Shown here in pieces: positions 33,499-43,403 of a stretch of 64,000 nucleotides of DNA. Made by a program: the position numbers and the translations under genes. Under the pieces are notes generated by a model that saw only the letters and a program-made list of their open reading frames with translations, had not been told where the DNA came from and made no database searches. Position 1 is the stretch's first letter, and each line of letters begins with the position of its first letter. Origin of the DNA: JAWXCB01 sp034440455 (GTDB taxonomy: Bacteria; Bacteroidota; Bacteroidia; Chitinophagales; CAIOSU01); assembly GCA_034440455.1 (NCBI GenBank), contig JAWXCB010000047.1:1-64000 (forward strand). Direction: 5' to 3'.

Positions 33499-36400
33499 AT
33501 GAGAAATTATTTTTCCCTCAACTCTATCGGGTTGATTGCCATTTTCTTTTTTTCTTTCAGTGCAAATGCAGTTCCGCTCACCGGAACAAAAACTATTGGT
33601 GGTACATCGCCTGATTATGCAACATTTGCCGATGCTGTTACTGACCTGAATACAAATGGCGTAGGAACCGGAGGAGTTACATTTAACCTCCGCAGCGGGA
33701 GTTATGCAGGCAACGTCACCATCACCGCCACAGGAACACTTGCAAGCCCGATTGTTTTTCAATCGGAAAACCTTGATGCAACAACAGTAATAATCAGTAA
33801 CGGTGGTTCGGCTGATGTCATCACGCTGCAAGGTGCAAGCTATCTCATCTTCCGCGCGCTCACGATTGATTACACAGCAAACCTCGGCTACAGCGCAATC
33901 GAGATTACCGAAAACTGCGATTTTCTAACGCTCACCGATTGTATTCTTGATGGCAGCAGCAGCGCCTCTCAAACATTTGCCACATCAACTGTTTATGCCA
34001 GCGAAACGCAGGCGATAAACGACTGCGAAAGTTTTGTGGTAAGCAACTGCACATTGCGCAACGGCTCTTACGGAATCTATTTTGCCATGAGCACGGTGCA
34101 GCCTTCGGGCATTGTGATTGAAAACAATTTTTTTGAAAATAGTTATGCCGGAGCCTTACAACTGCAAAACCTCACCGCTCCTGTGGTTACACAAAACACC
34201 ATCACCACTACGCAAACAGGCAACGGGAGCTACCGTGGCATTTATCTCAACAACTGTGACGGCAAGAGCATCACCACGCGCAACTACATTTACAGCAGCG
34301 GCTCAGGCTATGTGGGCTACGGTATTTATCTGCAAGGCTCCAACTCCACGCAGGGCAACAACGCGCTCATTGCAAACAATTCTGTCCAGATAACCAACGG
34401 AGGCAGCATCTGCATCGGCATTGACCAGAGCAACAACAGCACGTTTCAGGATATTTTTTCCAACACCATTTTTGTATCGGGCGGAACAAGCGCCAGCACC
34501 TACGCGTACCGTTCGTTCACATTTTCAGATGACACGAAAATCAAAAACAACATCTTCGCAAATTTTGCCGCAGGCACCGGCAACTCTGCAAACCAGATTG
34601 TTTATATCGGGAATCTAACGGGTGTGAGCGAGGCGAGCAACAACTGTTACTGGACAGCAAACACAGGCTACCCGTTCAGGGTGCGGTATGGTATTTCTGA
34701 CTACACTTCACTTACTGACTACGCAACGGCTATCGGTGAAACCAACGCGGTGAATTTCGACCCGCTGATGCAGTTTATTTCCGGCACGGGCTGGAAAGCG
34801 ACAAGCGACTCGCTCACGGGCGCAGGTTTGAATCTTGCAGAAACGCCCAATGATATTGACGGCAGCACGCGCTTCAATCCCACCACAATTGGCGCGCATG
34901 AAAACACGATTTCACCTCCGGCAAACGATAACCGCTGCGATGCAACGACATTGTCTTTTGGAACAACGCCCTATACAACGCTTGCTGCAACCACTGAAGT
35001 GAACGAGCCTGTGACATCAATTGCTGATTGCGCAACCGGATGGTGCGCTGCTGATGTTGCTGTGCAAAAATCCGTGTGGTTCACCTTTACGCTTGCGCAA
35101 ACAAAGAAAGTGCGTATCACTACAACAGGATTTGATACTCAAATTGCATTATACAGCGCGGCTTCCTGCTCAACTGCTTTTTCGCTGATTGCCGCAAATG
35201 ACAATGCAGGCAGCGCGGCAGAAATCACTTCCGCTTGCTTGTCTGCCGGAACTTATTTTTTGCAAGTTGACGGATTTCAGGGTGCGAGCGGTTCTGGAAA
35301 TATTGTATTCACTGAACTTACAATTGCCGCTCCTGCAGCACAAGCTGCCACCAGCGTGGGGTGTTCTGAATTTGCCGCAAATTGGAGCGCGGTAGCGGGC
35401 GCAGTGAATTATTTCATTGACATCGCAACAGACAACGCATTTGCAAATTTTGTTGCGGGTTACAATAATTACAATGCGGGCAACTTCATTTCACTGAACG
35501 TAACTTCCGGCTTGCAGCAGGGAACAAATTACTATTACCGTGTGCGGACAAGCGATGGCTGCATTTCCAGCGCAAACTCTGCTGTCATTTCTCTGCTCAC
35601 GCTTTCTTTGCCCGAAGCGAATTTCTCATTTGCCATAAATGGTTTTGCAGTTTCGTTTTCTAATTCTTCTTCCGCTGCTGTTTCTTATCAATGGAATTTC
35701 GGTGACGGCAACACTTCTATAAACGCAAATCTGGCACACACCTATTCCACGCTTGGGAATTATACTGTGCAATTAATTGCAACGAATAGCTGCGGTTCTG
35801 ATACGGTTTCTCAAAATGTAAACCTGAATTGCAATCCCATAAGCGTAAGCATTATTGCGAATAGCCGTACCACATTTTGCACAGGAGATTCCGTTGAGTT
35901 GACGACTACGCCTGTTTCAGGATATTCTTATCAATGGCTCAATGACGCTCAACTCATCAACGGGGCAGAGAGTTTTGAGTACACTGTTTTACAGTCAGGA
36001 AATTATTCGTTGAGCACAACTGACTCAAATAGTTGTTTCGGAAATTCTAATACGATTACAGTAATCGTAAATGACTTACCAGTGGTACTGCTTGCGGCAT
36101 TTGACACTGTTTGCACAACAGATCAAATCTTTAATTTAAGTGGGGGTTCTCCATTCGGAGGAACTTATTTTGTAGATGGATTTGTAATGTTTCCATTTGA
36201 TCCGGGTTCAGGATCTGGCGTTTATCAGGTCGAATATTTTTACGTTGATACGAATGGTTGCGCTGCTTCAGCAAGTGAGAATTTAATTGTGGAAGTGTGC
36301 ATTGGAGTGGAAAACATTCCTAACGAATTCATTCACATTGCCCCTAACCCCGCTTCCGATTTCCTTACGATAACATTTCTCGAAGGCTCATTGAAAGAGC

Positions 36401-36570
36401 CTGTTGAAATCATTCTGTATGATGCGCAGGGAAAAATTGCCCTGCACATCCTGCTTGAAAATGGAGAAGAGACTCTTCGTGTAAATCAATTGGACGCAGG
36501 AGTGTATCTCGTGAAAATACTTTCAGAAAGTAAAGTTCTTTTCCAAGGAAAGGTTTCGGTGCTGCGGTAA
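33499..36570 (+). CDS. T9SS cargo with beta-helix, PKD and sorting domains
   Basis: A 1023-residue secreted protein. Signal peptide to SFSANA (about 24). A parallel right-handed beta-helix (VTFNLRSGSYAGNVTI to about residue 470) has repeated N-rich turns (NNCTL, NNSVQI, NNIFANF). Then come a pre-peptidase-like beta-sandwich (KSVWFTFTLAQTKKVRITTTGFDTQIALYS, about 510-605), a fibronectin-like segment, a PKD domain (SYQWNFGDGNTSINANLAHTYSTLGNYTV, about 710-775) and a C-terminal T9SS type A sorting domain (IAPNPASDFLTITF to FQGKVSVLR). It is probably a surface adhesin or polysaccharide-binding protein; no catalytic residues are identified. The gene ends eight bases before convergent purT. Confidence 0.88.
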   Translation: MRNYFSLNSIGLIAIFFFSFSANAVPLTGTKTIGGTSPDYATFADAVTDLNTNGVGTGGVTFNLRSGSYAGNVTITATGTLASPIVFQSENLDATTVIISNGGSADVITLQGASYLIFRALTIDYTANLGYSAIEITENCDFLTLTDCILDGSSSASQTFATSTVYASETQAINDCESFVVSNCTLRNGSYGIYFAMSTVQPSGIVIENNFFENSYAGALQLQNLTAPVVTQNTITTTQTGNGSYRGIYLNNCDGKSITTRNYIYSSGSGYVGYGIYLQGSNSTQGNNALIANNSVQITNGGSICIGIDQSNNSTFQDIFSNTIFVSGGTSASTYAYRSFTFSDDTKIKNNIFANFAAGTGNSANQIVYIGNLTGVSEASNNCYWTANTGYPFRVRYGISDYTSLTDYATAIGETNAVNFDPLMQFISGTGWKATSDSLTGAGLNLAETPNDIDGSTRFNPTTIGAHENTISPPANDNRCDATTLSFGTTPYTTLAATTEVNEPVTSIADCATGWCAADVAVQKSVWFTFTLAQTKKVRITTTGFDTQIALYSAASCSTAFSLIAANDNAGSAAEITSACLSAGTYFLQVDGFQGASGSGNIVFTELTIAAPAAQAATSVGCSEFAANWSAVAGAVNYFIDIATDNAFANFVAGYNNYNAGNFISLNVTSGLQQGTNYYYRVRTSDGCISSANSAVISLLTLSLPEANFSFAINGFAVSFSNSSSAAVSYQWNFGDGNTSINANLAHTYSTLGNYTVQLIATNSCGSDTVSQNVNLNCNPISVSIIANSRTTFCTGDSVELTTTPVSGYSYQWLNDAQLINGAESFEYTVLQSGNYSLSTTDSNSCFGNSNTITVIVNDLPVVLLAAFDTVCTTDQIFNLSGGSPFGGTYFVDGFVMFPFDPGSGSGVYQVEYFYVDTNGCAASASENLIVEVCIGVENIPNEFIHIAPNPASDFLTITFLEGSLKEPVEIILYDAQGKIALHILLENGEETLRVNQLDAGVYLVKILSESKVLFQGKVSVLR

Positions 36571-36578
36571 GCGAGCGA

Positions 36579-37745
36579 TTAAACTTTCACTGAAATTTTT
36601 CCTGCCGCCTCATTCGCTCTCTTCCTTACTTCCTGCACGTCCGCTCCAACTTCATCATTCACTAATGTAACCGCCATCCTGCGATAAGGGCGCGTAGTGG
36701 GTTTTCCAAACACACGCACTTCGGTAAATGGTTGTGTCAAGGCTTCTTCAATTCCTGTGAATTGCGGATTTTCTCCAATGCGGTCGGCAAGCACCACTGC
36801 GCTTGCTCCCGCTCGAATCAAATCAATATTCGGAATCGGCAAGCCGAGTACTGCGCGGAGATGCAATTCAAACTCGTTGAGGTTTTGTGTCCCGGCTAAT
36901 GTTACCATGCCCGTATCATGCGGGCGGGGTGAAAGCTCTGAGAAATAAACTCCTTTGTCTGTAAGAAAAAATTCTACGCCCCAGATGCCTGCGCCTGTAA
37001 GTGAGCGCGTCACTTTATCCGCCATTACCTGCGCTTCTTTCAAATCGGAATCTTTGATCGAATGCGGCTGCCAGCTTTCCATGTAATCACCGCGCTCCTG
37101 ACGATGACCAATAGGCGGACAAAATAACGTCTTGCCGTTTTTCTGCGTCACGGTAAGCAGGGTGATTTCTGATTCGAAGCGGATAAATTCTTCCACAATC
37201 ACTTCCATTAAATCACCGCGCGACCCTGAAAGTGCATAGTTCCAGGATTTCTCAATAGCTGTTTCCGTTTTCACCACACTCTGTCCCTTGCCGCTGCTTG
37301 ACATCAATGGCTTTACTACGCAGGGAATTCCAACTTCGCTTACAGCTTTCTTAAATTCTTCGAGTGTTTTTGCATAAGCATATTTTGCTGTTCTCAAAGC
37401 AAGTCCTTTTGCAGCCAAATCGCGAATCGCTTTTCTGTTCATCGTAAAATTTGCCGCCCTTGCGCTCGGCACAACTTGTATTCCCTGCTTTTCATACTCG
37501 TAAAATCTTTCTGTGCGAATCGCTTCAATTTCCGGCACGATGATGTCAGGGCTGTGTTTTGCTACGATTCTATCCAATTCATTTCCATCAAGCATATTAA
37601 TTACTTCACGCTCATGCGCCACTTGCTGCGCGGGCGCATGAGCGTAAGAATCAACTGCAACAACGTGTTGCCCCAACCGCTGCGCGGCAATTACAAATTC
37701 TTTTCCGAGTTCACCGGAGCCGAGCAGGAGGATTTTCTTCTGCAT
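36579..37745 (-). CDS. purT: formate-dependent GAR transformylase
   Basis: PurT makes formyl-GAR from GAR, formate and ATP, the folate-independent third step of purine synthesis. The 388-residue ATP-grasp enzyme starts KKILLLGSGELGKEFVIAAQRLG. The central ATP-grasp domain has VVKPLMSSSGKGQS and EEFIRFESEITLLTV. The metal-binding WGVEFFLTDKGVYFSELSPRPHDTGMVTL lies near 265-295. The length is normal. Six bases separate it from the upstream acylase gene on the same strand. Confidence 0.96.
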   Translation of the reverse strand: MQKKILLLGSGELGKEFVIAAQRLGQHVVAVDSYAHAPAQQVAHEREVINMLDGNELDRIVAKHSPDIIVPEIEAIRTERFYEYEKQGIQVVPSARAANFTMNRKAIRDLAAKGLALRTAKYAYAKTLEEFKKAVSEVGIPCVVKPLMSSSGKGQSVVKTETAIEKSWNYALSGSRGDLMEVIVEEFIRFESEITLLTVTQKNGKTLFCPPIGHRQERGDYMESWQPHSIKDSDLKEAQVMADKVTRSLTGAGIWGVEFFLTDKGVYFSELSPRPHDTGMVTLAGTQNLNEFELHLRAVLGLPIPNIDLIRAGASAVVLADRIGENPQFTGIEEALTQPFTEVRVFGKPTTRPYRRMAVTLVNDEVGADVQEVRKRANEAAGKISVKV

Positions 37746-37751
37746 TGTAAA

Positions 37752-39878
37752 TCAGTTCGGATGAGATATTTTCTCCGCGCTTTTATACACGACATCTTTT
37801 TTCAACGATACTTTTCGCATTTGCTCTTTTGAAAACATTTCCATCTGGTCGTTGTAGTGCGGGCTTTTGGGGTCGCTTGACGCGCCATAAGGACTGATGG
37901 CATAAATTTCCGGTCCCGCTTTGGTGAAGCGCGTCAGTTGCACATAACCATCACCCACAAACATGCGCAGCCTACCATCATCCATAAACCTGCAATAGAC
38001 GGCTCGCAAGGCATCGGGTGCTCCATTCAAGCCAAACGCTTTTCCTCCGCGCTCCAACACCTGCGTCTGCCCGGTTGAAATATCAAGCGTACCAAAATGT
38101 TTCAGCATGTGTTCCTTTGCTTTGCGCACACAACTCACATAAAAAGCAATGCGCTTCACGCTGTCAGTTTTAATGCCCTTGCCTTCCTCGCTGTGTTCAG
38201 CGTCAAGCATTTTGTAAATGGAAAACATCATGATTGGATAATTGCGGTCAGCGGTGTCGGCTTGCAGGTCGAAATTTTTGATGCGCGTTATTGCATCGGC
38301 AATGTCGGGATAGTCGTCCGCATTCAACTTAAAAAAATCATCAAACCAGAATTTTCCTTTGAAGGTGATGCGTTTTGGGAATTGAGAATCGAATTTTATT
38401 TTCTTCAATTCTTCAAACGTAATTAGCTTGTTCGCATACACTTCATTCATCAACTCATAAAATCGCAAGCTTCGATTGTTAAATTCATTTTCATAGCCGA
38501 TGTGTGGATGATATTGCGGCAGTTTTCCGTTTTCTGTTTCGCACGTAGCTTCAAAGCCTGCATTGTTTGTATTGAACACGAAACCACACTCAGGATTTAG
38601 AAAATTTGCAAGACTGTCAATGGGCAGGAATTTTGTCCAAAGCGTTGCGGAAGTATCACCCGGCAGCACTTTGCTCCAATTGTAATTTTTGTTCCGGTCA
38701 GGAATTAAACCGTTGGAAAGAAAATAAATCGTGTCGCGCCTGTCGGCATAAGTAATGTTTTGCCGCGACAAGCCTTGTATCTCTAATGCTTTTTTGAACT
38801 CACTGAAATTGGTCGCCTTGTTCATGCGATACCATTGCAACGAAGGCTTCACATCCATCAGCGCGGGCATCCGGATGGAATAAACGCCATGCTTTGTTTT
38901 TAATGTAGGTCCGTAAATGCTCACCCAATATTTTTTCGGAACAGGAATCGTGATGCGCTTTTTCTTACCCACCGCCACACGCAGTTTTGCATTGTACTTT
39001 TCCAATTTCAACCACTTGCCATCAAATTTGTACTGTAAGTTTTTTCGCGGGTGCATTTCCAATTTATACACGTCTGTTTCATCAAGTTGCCCGGTAGTAT
39101 GCGCCCAGCCAAGGTATTCATTTGAGCCGAGATAAATCGTGGGCGAGCCGTGAAATAATGCGCCTGTAATGTTCCAGCCTTCTTCGCTGCATAAGTGCGC
39201 TTCATACCAAGAAAGCAAACCTTCAATCGGTTGATGCGCATTTACAGCGAGATACGCGCTGCCGTCAAGTGTTTTTGCCGAATTAAATGCAAACGCATTC
39301 GAGCCGCTGCCTTCAGGGCGTTCACCGATTACTTTGTTTTTTATGCTGCCGTTAATAATAGAATTAATCGTGCCGTCAACGCCACCCATCAACGCCATCG
39401 CGAGCATGTGCCCCGCGACAATATCCTGAGGGCGCACAGGAAATATTTTTTTGAACCAGCCCTTTTCAGGATACTTTAAGAAATAAGAGTTCGCGCCATC
39501 ACAATAGCCTTTCAGCAAGTGCTTGTAATCTTCCGGAAGTTCTTTATAATGCTCCTCTACATATTTTGTCACACCTAACATTTTCACGGCATAATCTACC
39601 TTCACTCCATCAAGGCCCTGCTTTCTGCCGAGATAACCACGCAGCGCGCAGATGATAAACTGAGAATTTTCGACATCGTCTTCACTTGTCGCCCACGCCA
39701 AACCGTAAGCGACTTCTGCATCCGTCTTTGCGAAAATGTGCGGTACGCCAAATGAGTCGCGCACGATGTCAATATTTTCCGGATTGATATTCGTGAGGGG
39801 TTTATAGTTCTTAAAATTCTTTTGGCTGTAAACGGTAATTGAAATACAAAGGCAAACGAGGAAGGAAAGTTTTTTCAT
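37752..39878 (-). CDS. S45 penicillin-amidase-family acylase
   Basis: A 708-residue secreted Ntn hydrolase with signal peptide MKKLSFLVCLCISITVYSQ. The family hydrolyses amide-linked acyl groups, for example in beta-lactams or acyl-homoserine lactones. The precursor shows IVRDSFGVPHIFAKTDAEVAYGLAWATSEDD in the alpha part and the autoprocessing site GSGSNAFAFNS, with S193 as the expected N-terminal nucleophile of the beta chain; NAHQP and GWAHTTGQLDETDVY follow. Usual DPH is replaced by NAH. The substrate is not predictable; quorum quenching is only one possibility. Confidence 0.9.
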   Translation of the reverse strand: MKKLSFLVCLCISITVYSQKNFKNYKPLTNINPENIDIVRDSFGVPHIFAKTDAEVAYGLAWATSEDDVENSQFIICALRGYLGRKQGLDGVKVDYAVKMLGVTKYVEEHYKELPEDYKHLLKGYCDGANSYFLKYPEKGWFKKIFPVRPQDIVAGHMLAMALMGGVDGTINSIINGSIKNKVIGERPEGSGSNAFAFNSAKTLDGSAYLAVNAHQPIEGLLSWYEAHLCSEEGWNITGALFHGSPTIYLGSNEYLGWAHTTGQLDETDVYKLEMHPRKNLQYKFDGKWLKLEKYNAKLRVAVGKKKRITIPVPKKYWVSIYGPTLKTKHGVYSIRMPALMDVKPSLQWYRMNKATNFSEFKKALEIQGLSRQNITYADRRDTIYFLSNGLIPDRNKNYNWSKVLPGDTSATLWTKFLPIDSLANFLNPECGFVFNTNNAGFEATCETENGKLPQYHPHIGYENEFNNRSLRFYELMNEVYANKLITFEELKKIKFDSQFPKRITFKGKFWFDDFFKLNADDYPDIADAITRIKNFDLQADTADRNYPIMMFSIYKMLDAEHSEEGKGIKTDSVKRIAFYVSCVRKAKEHMLKHFGTLDISTGQTQVLERGGKAFGLNGAPDALRAVYCRFMDDGRLRMFVGDGYVQLTRFTKAGPEIYAISPYGASSDPKSPHYNDQMEMFSKEQMRKVSLKKDVVYKSAEKISHPN

Positions 39879-40028
39879 AGAGATGAATGGTTCAGAAAAT
39901 AGGACTGTAAAATAAACATCTCAGGTGAAATTCGGGAGGATGCGCATAACACTTTCTCACTCAGTTTTTCGATAGCAATGCATCTTGCTTGTTGCAATTG
40001 ACTTGAGAAATAAATTAGCGTTGAAACT

Positions 40029-40493
40029 TTATTGCTGCGAAAGCAGAATTTGATTGGCTGATTGGAGCCACACATCAGCACCTCCGGCAACGTAACCCGT
40101 GCTGCCCAACTTTTCAAAGCCGACCTGTGAGCCGTTCTTCGATGCGTTTACAAACCACACCGAAGGATAACCCCGCACCTCAAACATCTGTGCGATTTCC
40201 ATGTTTTGCTGCTGAATCTTCGGGTCAAGCTGCTTGCCTCGCGGAAAATCCAATTCCACAAGGATTACTTTTTCTTTAGCCCACTTTTCAAACTGCGGTT
40301 TTAAAAAAACTTCGCTTTGCAATCTCTTGCACCATCCGCACCAGTCGCTGCCGGTGAAAAAAAGAAACAGCGGTTTGTTTTCTTTAATGGAAAGGTCAAC
40401 CGCTTGCACCATATCGGTGTACCATTTCACTGTTTCCTGCGCTTGTGTGTGGATGCTCAAAAAGGCAATAATCGGGATGAGAAGATGTTTCAT
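40029..40493 (-). CDS. secreted thioredoxin-fold protein
   Basis: A 154-residue protein with signal peptide (HLLIPIIAFLSIHTQA), hence periplasmic. Thioredoxin fold with CxxC in DWCGWCK (C52, C55) and the cis-proline loop RGYPSVWF. The sequence KPLFLFFTGSDWCGWCKRLQSEVF is typical of DUF255/thioredoxin_7-like proteins that reduce or repair disulfides in the envelope. It stands alone between the acylase and an acyl-CoA dehydrogenase gene. Confidence 0.9.
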   Translation of the reverse strand: MKHLLIPIIAFLSIHTQAQETVKWYTDMVQAVDLSIKENKPLFLFFTGSDWCGWCKRLQSEVFLKPQFEKWAKEKVILVELDFPRGKQLDPKIQQQNMEIAQMFEVRGYPSVWFVNASKNGSQVGFEKLGSTGYVAGGADVWLQSANQILLSQQ

Positions 40494-40608
40494 GTTCTTG
40501 GAATTGTCTTTAATGTAGGCTTACAAACTCAAAGTTACAAGAATTGGTTTCGCAACGCATAAAACTTACCATTGAAAACCTATTTTTACGCCTCCAAAAA
40601 AAACAAGC

Positions 40609-41751
40609 ATGAATTTCCAACTCACCGAAGAACACCTGATGATTCGCAAGGCAGCGCGTGATTTTACGCAAAACGATTTATTGCCCGGAGTGATTGAGCG
40701 CGATGAAAAAATGAAATACCCTACTGAGCAGGTAAAGAAGTTGGGCGAACTCGGCTTTCTCGGCATGATGGTTGACCCGAAATATGGCGGTGGCGGTATG
40801 GACACAATTTCCTATGTGTTGGCAATGGAAGAAATCTCAAAGGTGGATAGCTCCGTGTCGGTAATCATGTCGGTGAATAATTCACTCGTGTGCTGGGGCT
40901 TGGAAACATTCGGCAACGAAGCGCAAAAACAAAAATATCTCGTGCCGCTTGCAAAAGGGGAAAAGATAGGAGCCTTCTGCCTGTCAGAGCCGGAAGCAGG
41001 TTCAGATGCCACTTCGCAACGCACTACTGCAATTGATAAAGGCGACCATTATTTATTGAATGGCACAAAAAACTGGATTACAAATGGCAACACTGCGAAA
41101 GTCTATCTCGTGATTGCGCAATCAAACACAGAACTGGGACATCGCGGCATCAACGCATTTATCGTAGAGCGCGATTGGGAAGGTATGAGCGTGGGCGCAA
41201 AAGAAAATAAGCTCGGCATCCGCGCTTCTGATACGCACTCCATTATGTTTCATGATGTGAAAGTGCCGAAAGAAAATCGTATCGGTGAAGAAGGCTTCGG
41301 TTTCAAGTTCGCCATGAAAACACTTTCGGGCGGCAGAATCGGCATTGCAGCACAGGCGCTCGGTATCGCATCGGGCGCTTATGAACTTGCAGTGAATTAT
41401 TCCAAACAACGCAAGGCATTCGGAAAAGAAATTTCACAACACCAGGCAATTCAATTCAAACTTGCCGACATGGCAACGGAAATTGAAGCAGCGCGACTAC
41501 TCTGCTTCAAGGCGGCATGGCTCAAAGACCAGCATAAAGATTATACGGTAGCGGGCGCGATGGCAAAAGTGTTTGCATCAGAAACAGCGATGCGCACCAC
41601 CATAGAAGCGGTGCAGGTGCATGGCGGTTACGGCTACGTAAAAGAATATCACGTTGAACGCCTGATGCGCGATGCGAAAATCACTCAGATTTATGAAGGC
41701 ACTTCCGAAGTACAGCGCATCGTGATTGGAAGGAGTGCGTTGAGCGCATAA
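40609..41751 (+). CDS. short-chain acyl-CoA dehydrogenase (first of two)
   Basis: A 380-residue FAD enzyme that oxidises acyl-CoA to trans-2-enoyl-CoA and passes electrons to ETF. Family signatures: FCLSEPEAGSDATSQRTTA and NWITNG for FAD/substrate contacts, KLGIRASDTHSIMFHDVKVP, QHQAIQFKLADMATEIEAARLL, and the catalytic base in IYEGTSEVQR (E363). It resembles butyryl-CoA dehydrogenases. A second copy is encoded at 56316. No ETF or thiolase genes are adjacent. Confidence 0.94.
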   Translation: MNFQLTEEHLMIRKAARDFTQNDLLPGVIERDEKMKYPTEQVKKLGELGFLGMMVDPKYGGGGMDTISYVLAMEEISKVDSSVSVIMSVNNSLVCWGLETFGNEAQKQKYLVPLAKGEKIGAFCLSEPEAGSDATSQRTTAIDKGDHYLLNGTKNWITNGNTAKVYLVIAQSNTELGHRGINAFIVERDWEGMSVGAKENKLGIRASDTHSIMFHDVKVPKENRIGEEGFGFKFAMKTLSGGRIGIAAQALGIASGAYELAVNYSKQRKAFGKEISQHQAIQFKLADMATEIEAARLLCFKAAWLKDQHKDYTVAGAMAKVFASETAMRTTIEAVQVHGGYGYVKEYHVERLMRDAKITQIYEGTSEVQRIVIGRSALSA

Positions 41752-42132
41752 AGCACCCCCGGCAATTAAATCTTCCTTTTCAATTTTCCTGGACAGTCGT
41801 CAATCAATAGCAAAAAGAAACCTTAGTAGAAAACAAAGTGTTGTGCGCCAGCAACCTTATTCCTTTATTGATAAGGTAATAAGGTTTTGAAAATTGATGT
41901 TTCGGTTTTCTACAAAGGTTTAAAAAAGCGTAACATTCAAGTTGCGTTTGAAACTTGAATGTTAGCCTTAAAAAGAGACTGATTATATTAAGATGCTTAA
42001 AGAGAGAGGCGAACTTTAAATCCTCCTGACGAGCTACGCCACCAATGCGAAAGATAGAGAAAAGAGATACGTACGCGCCACCTTCCCTTGCGTAACTTTC
42101 ATTAACTTTACACTTCCCAAATTATTAACCTA
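41752..42132. other. 381-bp gene-free region upstream of clpX
   Basis: It holds the structured segment at 41818-41964. Downstream of that, GGATTTAAAGTTCGCCTCTC and GGTGGCGTAGCTCG on the minus strand (about 42005-42040) recall tRNA arms but do not fold into a tRNA. The clpX promoter should lie near 42103-42110 (TAACTTTA). Confidence 0.5.
41818..41964. repeat. nested inverted repeats (possible structured RNA or mobile hairpin)
   Basis: The outer pair AAACCTTAGTAGAAAAC (41818-41834) and GTTTTCTACAAAGGTTT (41905-41921) matches in 16 of 17 positions. Inside it, ACCTTATT faces AATAAGGT (41854-41885). Next to it is a perfect 13-bp hairpin, TAACATTCAAGTT / AACTTGAATGTTA (41931-41964). On the minus strand the last hairpin is followed by a T run, so it could act as a terminator there. 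Confidence 0.7.
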
Positions 42133-43362
42133 ATGAGTAAAGAGAAAGGCTACAAATGCTCATTCTGCGGAAGGAGCAAGGAAGAGACAAACATCCTGAT
42201 TGCGGGCATCGAAGGACACATCTGCGAAAACTGCATCGCGCAGGCGCAGCAGATTATGGATGAGGAGTTGTATCAGCAGAACAAGAAATTCTTTTTCAAT
42301 CTTCCCAAAACGATTAAGCCCAAGGAGATTTTTAAATTCCTCAATGATTATGTCATCGGGCAGGAGGAAGCCAAGAAAGTGTTGTCGGTTGCCGTTTACA
42401 ATCACTACAAGCGGCTGAACCAACGCATTGAAGATGACGTGGAGATTGAAAAATCAAACATCATCATTGTAGGCGAAACAGGCACTGGAAAAACATTGCT
42501 CGCCCGCACGATTGCCCGCTTTCTTAATGTGCCGTTTGCGATTGTTGACGCAACCGTTTTTACCGAAGCAGGTTATGTAGGTGAAGATGTGGAGAGCATC
42601 CTCACGCGCCTGCTGCAAATCTGCAACTATGATGCGAAGCTGGCGGAAAAGGGCATCGTGTATATTGATGAAATAGATAAGATTGCGCGCAAAGGAGATA
42701 ATCCTTCCATCACGCGCGATGTGTCGGGAGAAGGCGTGCAACAGGCATTGCTGAAGTTGCTTGAAGGCAGTGAAGTGTTCGTGCCTCCGCAGGGCGGCAG
42801 GAAGCATCCTGAACAAAAGCTCATTAAAGTGAACACGCGCAACATCCTGTTCATTTGCGGGGGCGCGTTTGATGGCATTGATAAAATCATCCAGCATCGT
42901 TTGCAGACACGCGCAATCGGTTTCAGAACGGATAGAAAAGATAAAGTGGAGTTGAATAACTTGCTGCAATACATCAGCCCGAAAGATTTAAAAGCATTCG
43001 GCTTGATACCTGAGTTAATAGGCAGGTTGCCCGTGCTTGCGCATCTGAACCCGCTTGACAAAAAAGCATTACGCGCGATCCTTACCGACCCGAAGAATGC
43101 GTTGGTGCGCCAGTATCAAAAGCTTATGCAGTTGGAAGGAATCGAGTTGAGCTTTGAAGAAGACGCGCTTGATTACATTGTTGACATGGCGTATGAATTC
43201 AAACTCGGAGCGCGCGGCTTGCGCTCCATCTGCGAAAACATTATGACGGATGCGATGTTTGAATTGCCTTCGCAAAAAGATGTGCGCACGTTTGTCGTTA
43301 CCGCAGAATTCTGCTTGGAGAAAATGAACCGCGAGAAGGTGAACAGGCTGAAGGTGGCGTGA
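42133..43362 (+). CDS. clpX: ATP-dependent Clp protease ATP-binding subunit
   Basis: ClpX unfolds tagged proteins and feeds them to ClpP. The 409-residue protein has the N-terminal C4 zinc domain (C9, C12, C31, C34), Walker A GETGTGKT at 114-121 and Walker B IVYIDEID near 175-182. The pore region is around AGYVGEDVES, sensor motifs are present, and the AIGF loop (usual IGF contact with ClpP) lies in LQTRAIGFRTDRKD. Walker A has GET instead of the common GPT. No clpP is adjacent; the gene stands alone. Confidence 0.97.
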   Translation: MSKEKGYKCSFCGRSKEETNILIAGIEGHICENCIAQAQQIMDEELYQQNKKFFFNLPKTIKPKEIFKFLNDYVIGQEEAKKVLSVAVYNHYKRLNQRIEDDVEIEKSNIIIVGETGTGKTLLARTIARFLNVPFAIVDATVFTEAGYVGEDVESILTRLLQICNYDAKLAEKGIVYIDEIDKIARKGDNPSITRDVSGEGVQQALLKLLEGSEVFVPPQGGRKHPEQKLIKVNTRNILFICGGAFDGIDKIIQHRLQTRAIGFRTDRKDKVELNNLLQYISPKDLKAFGLIPELIGRLPVLAHLNPLDKKALRAILTDPKNALVRQYQKLMQLEGIELSFEEDALDYIVDMAYEFKLGARGLRSICENIMTDAMFELPSQKDVRTFVVTAEFCLEKMNREKVNRLKVA

Positions 43363-43403
43363 TAAATTACGAATTGGGAATTATGAATTAGTACAGGAGA
43401 GAT

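Noticed and set aside
42000..42050. tRNA-like words upstream of clpX (GGTGGCGTAGCTC on the minus strand)
   Set aside because: No anticodon arm, T arm or matching acceptor strand could be found in either direction, so no tRNA is called.
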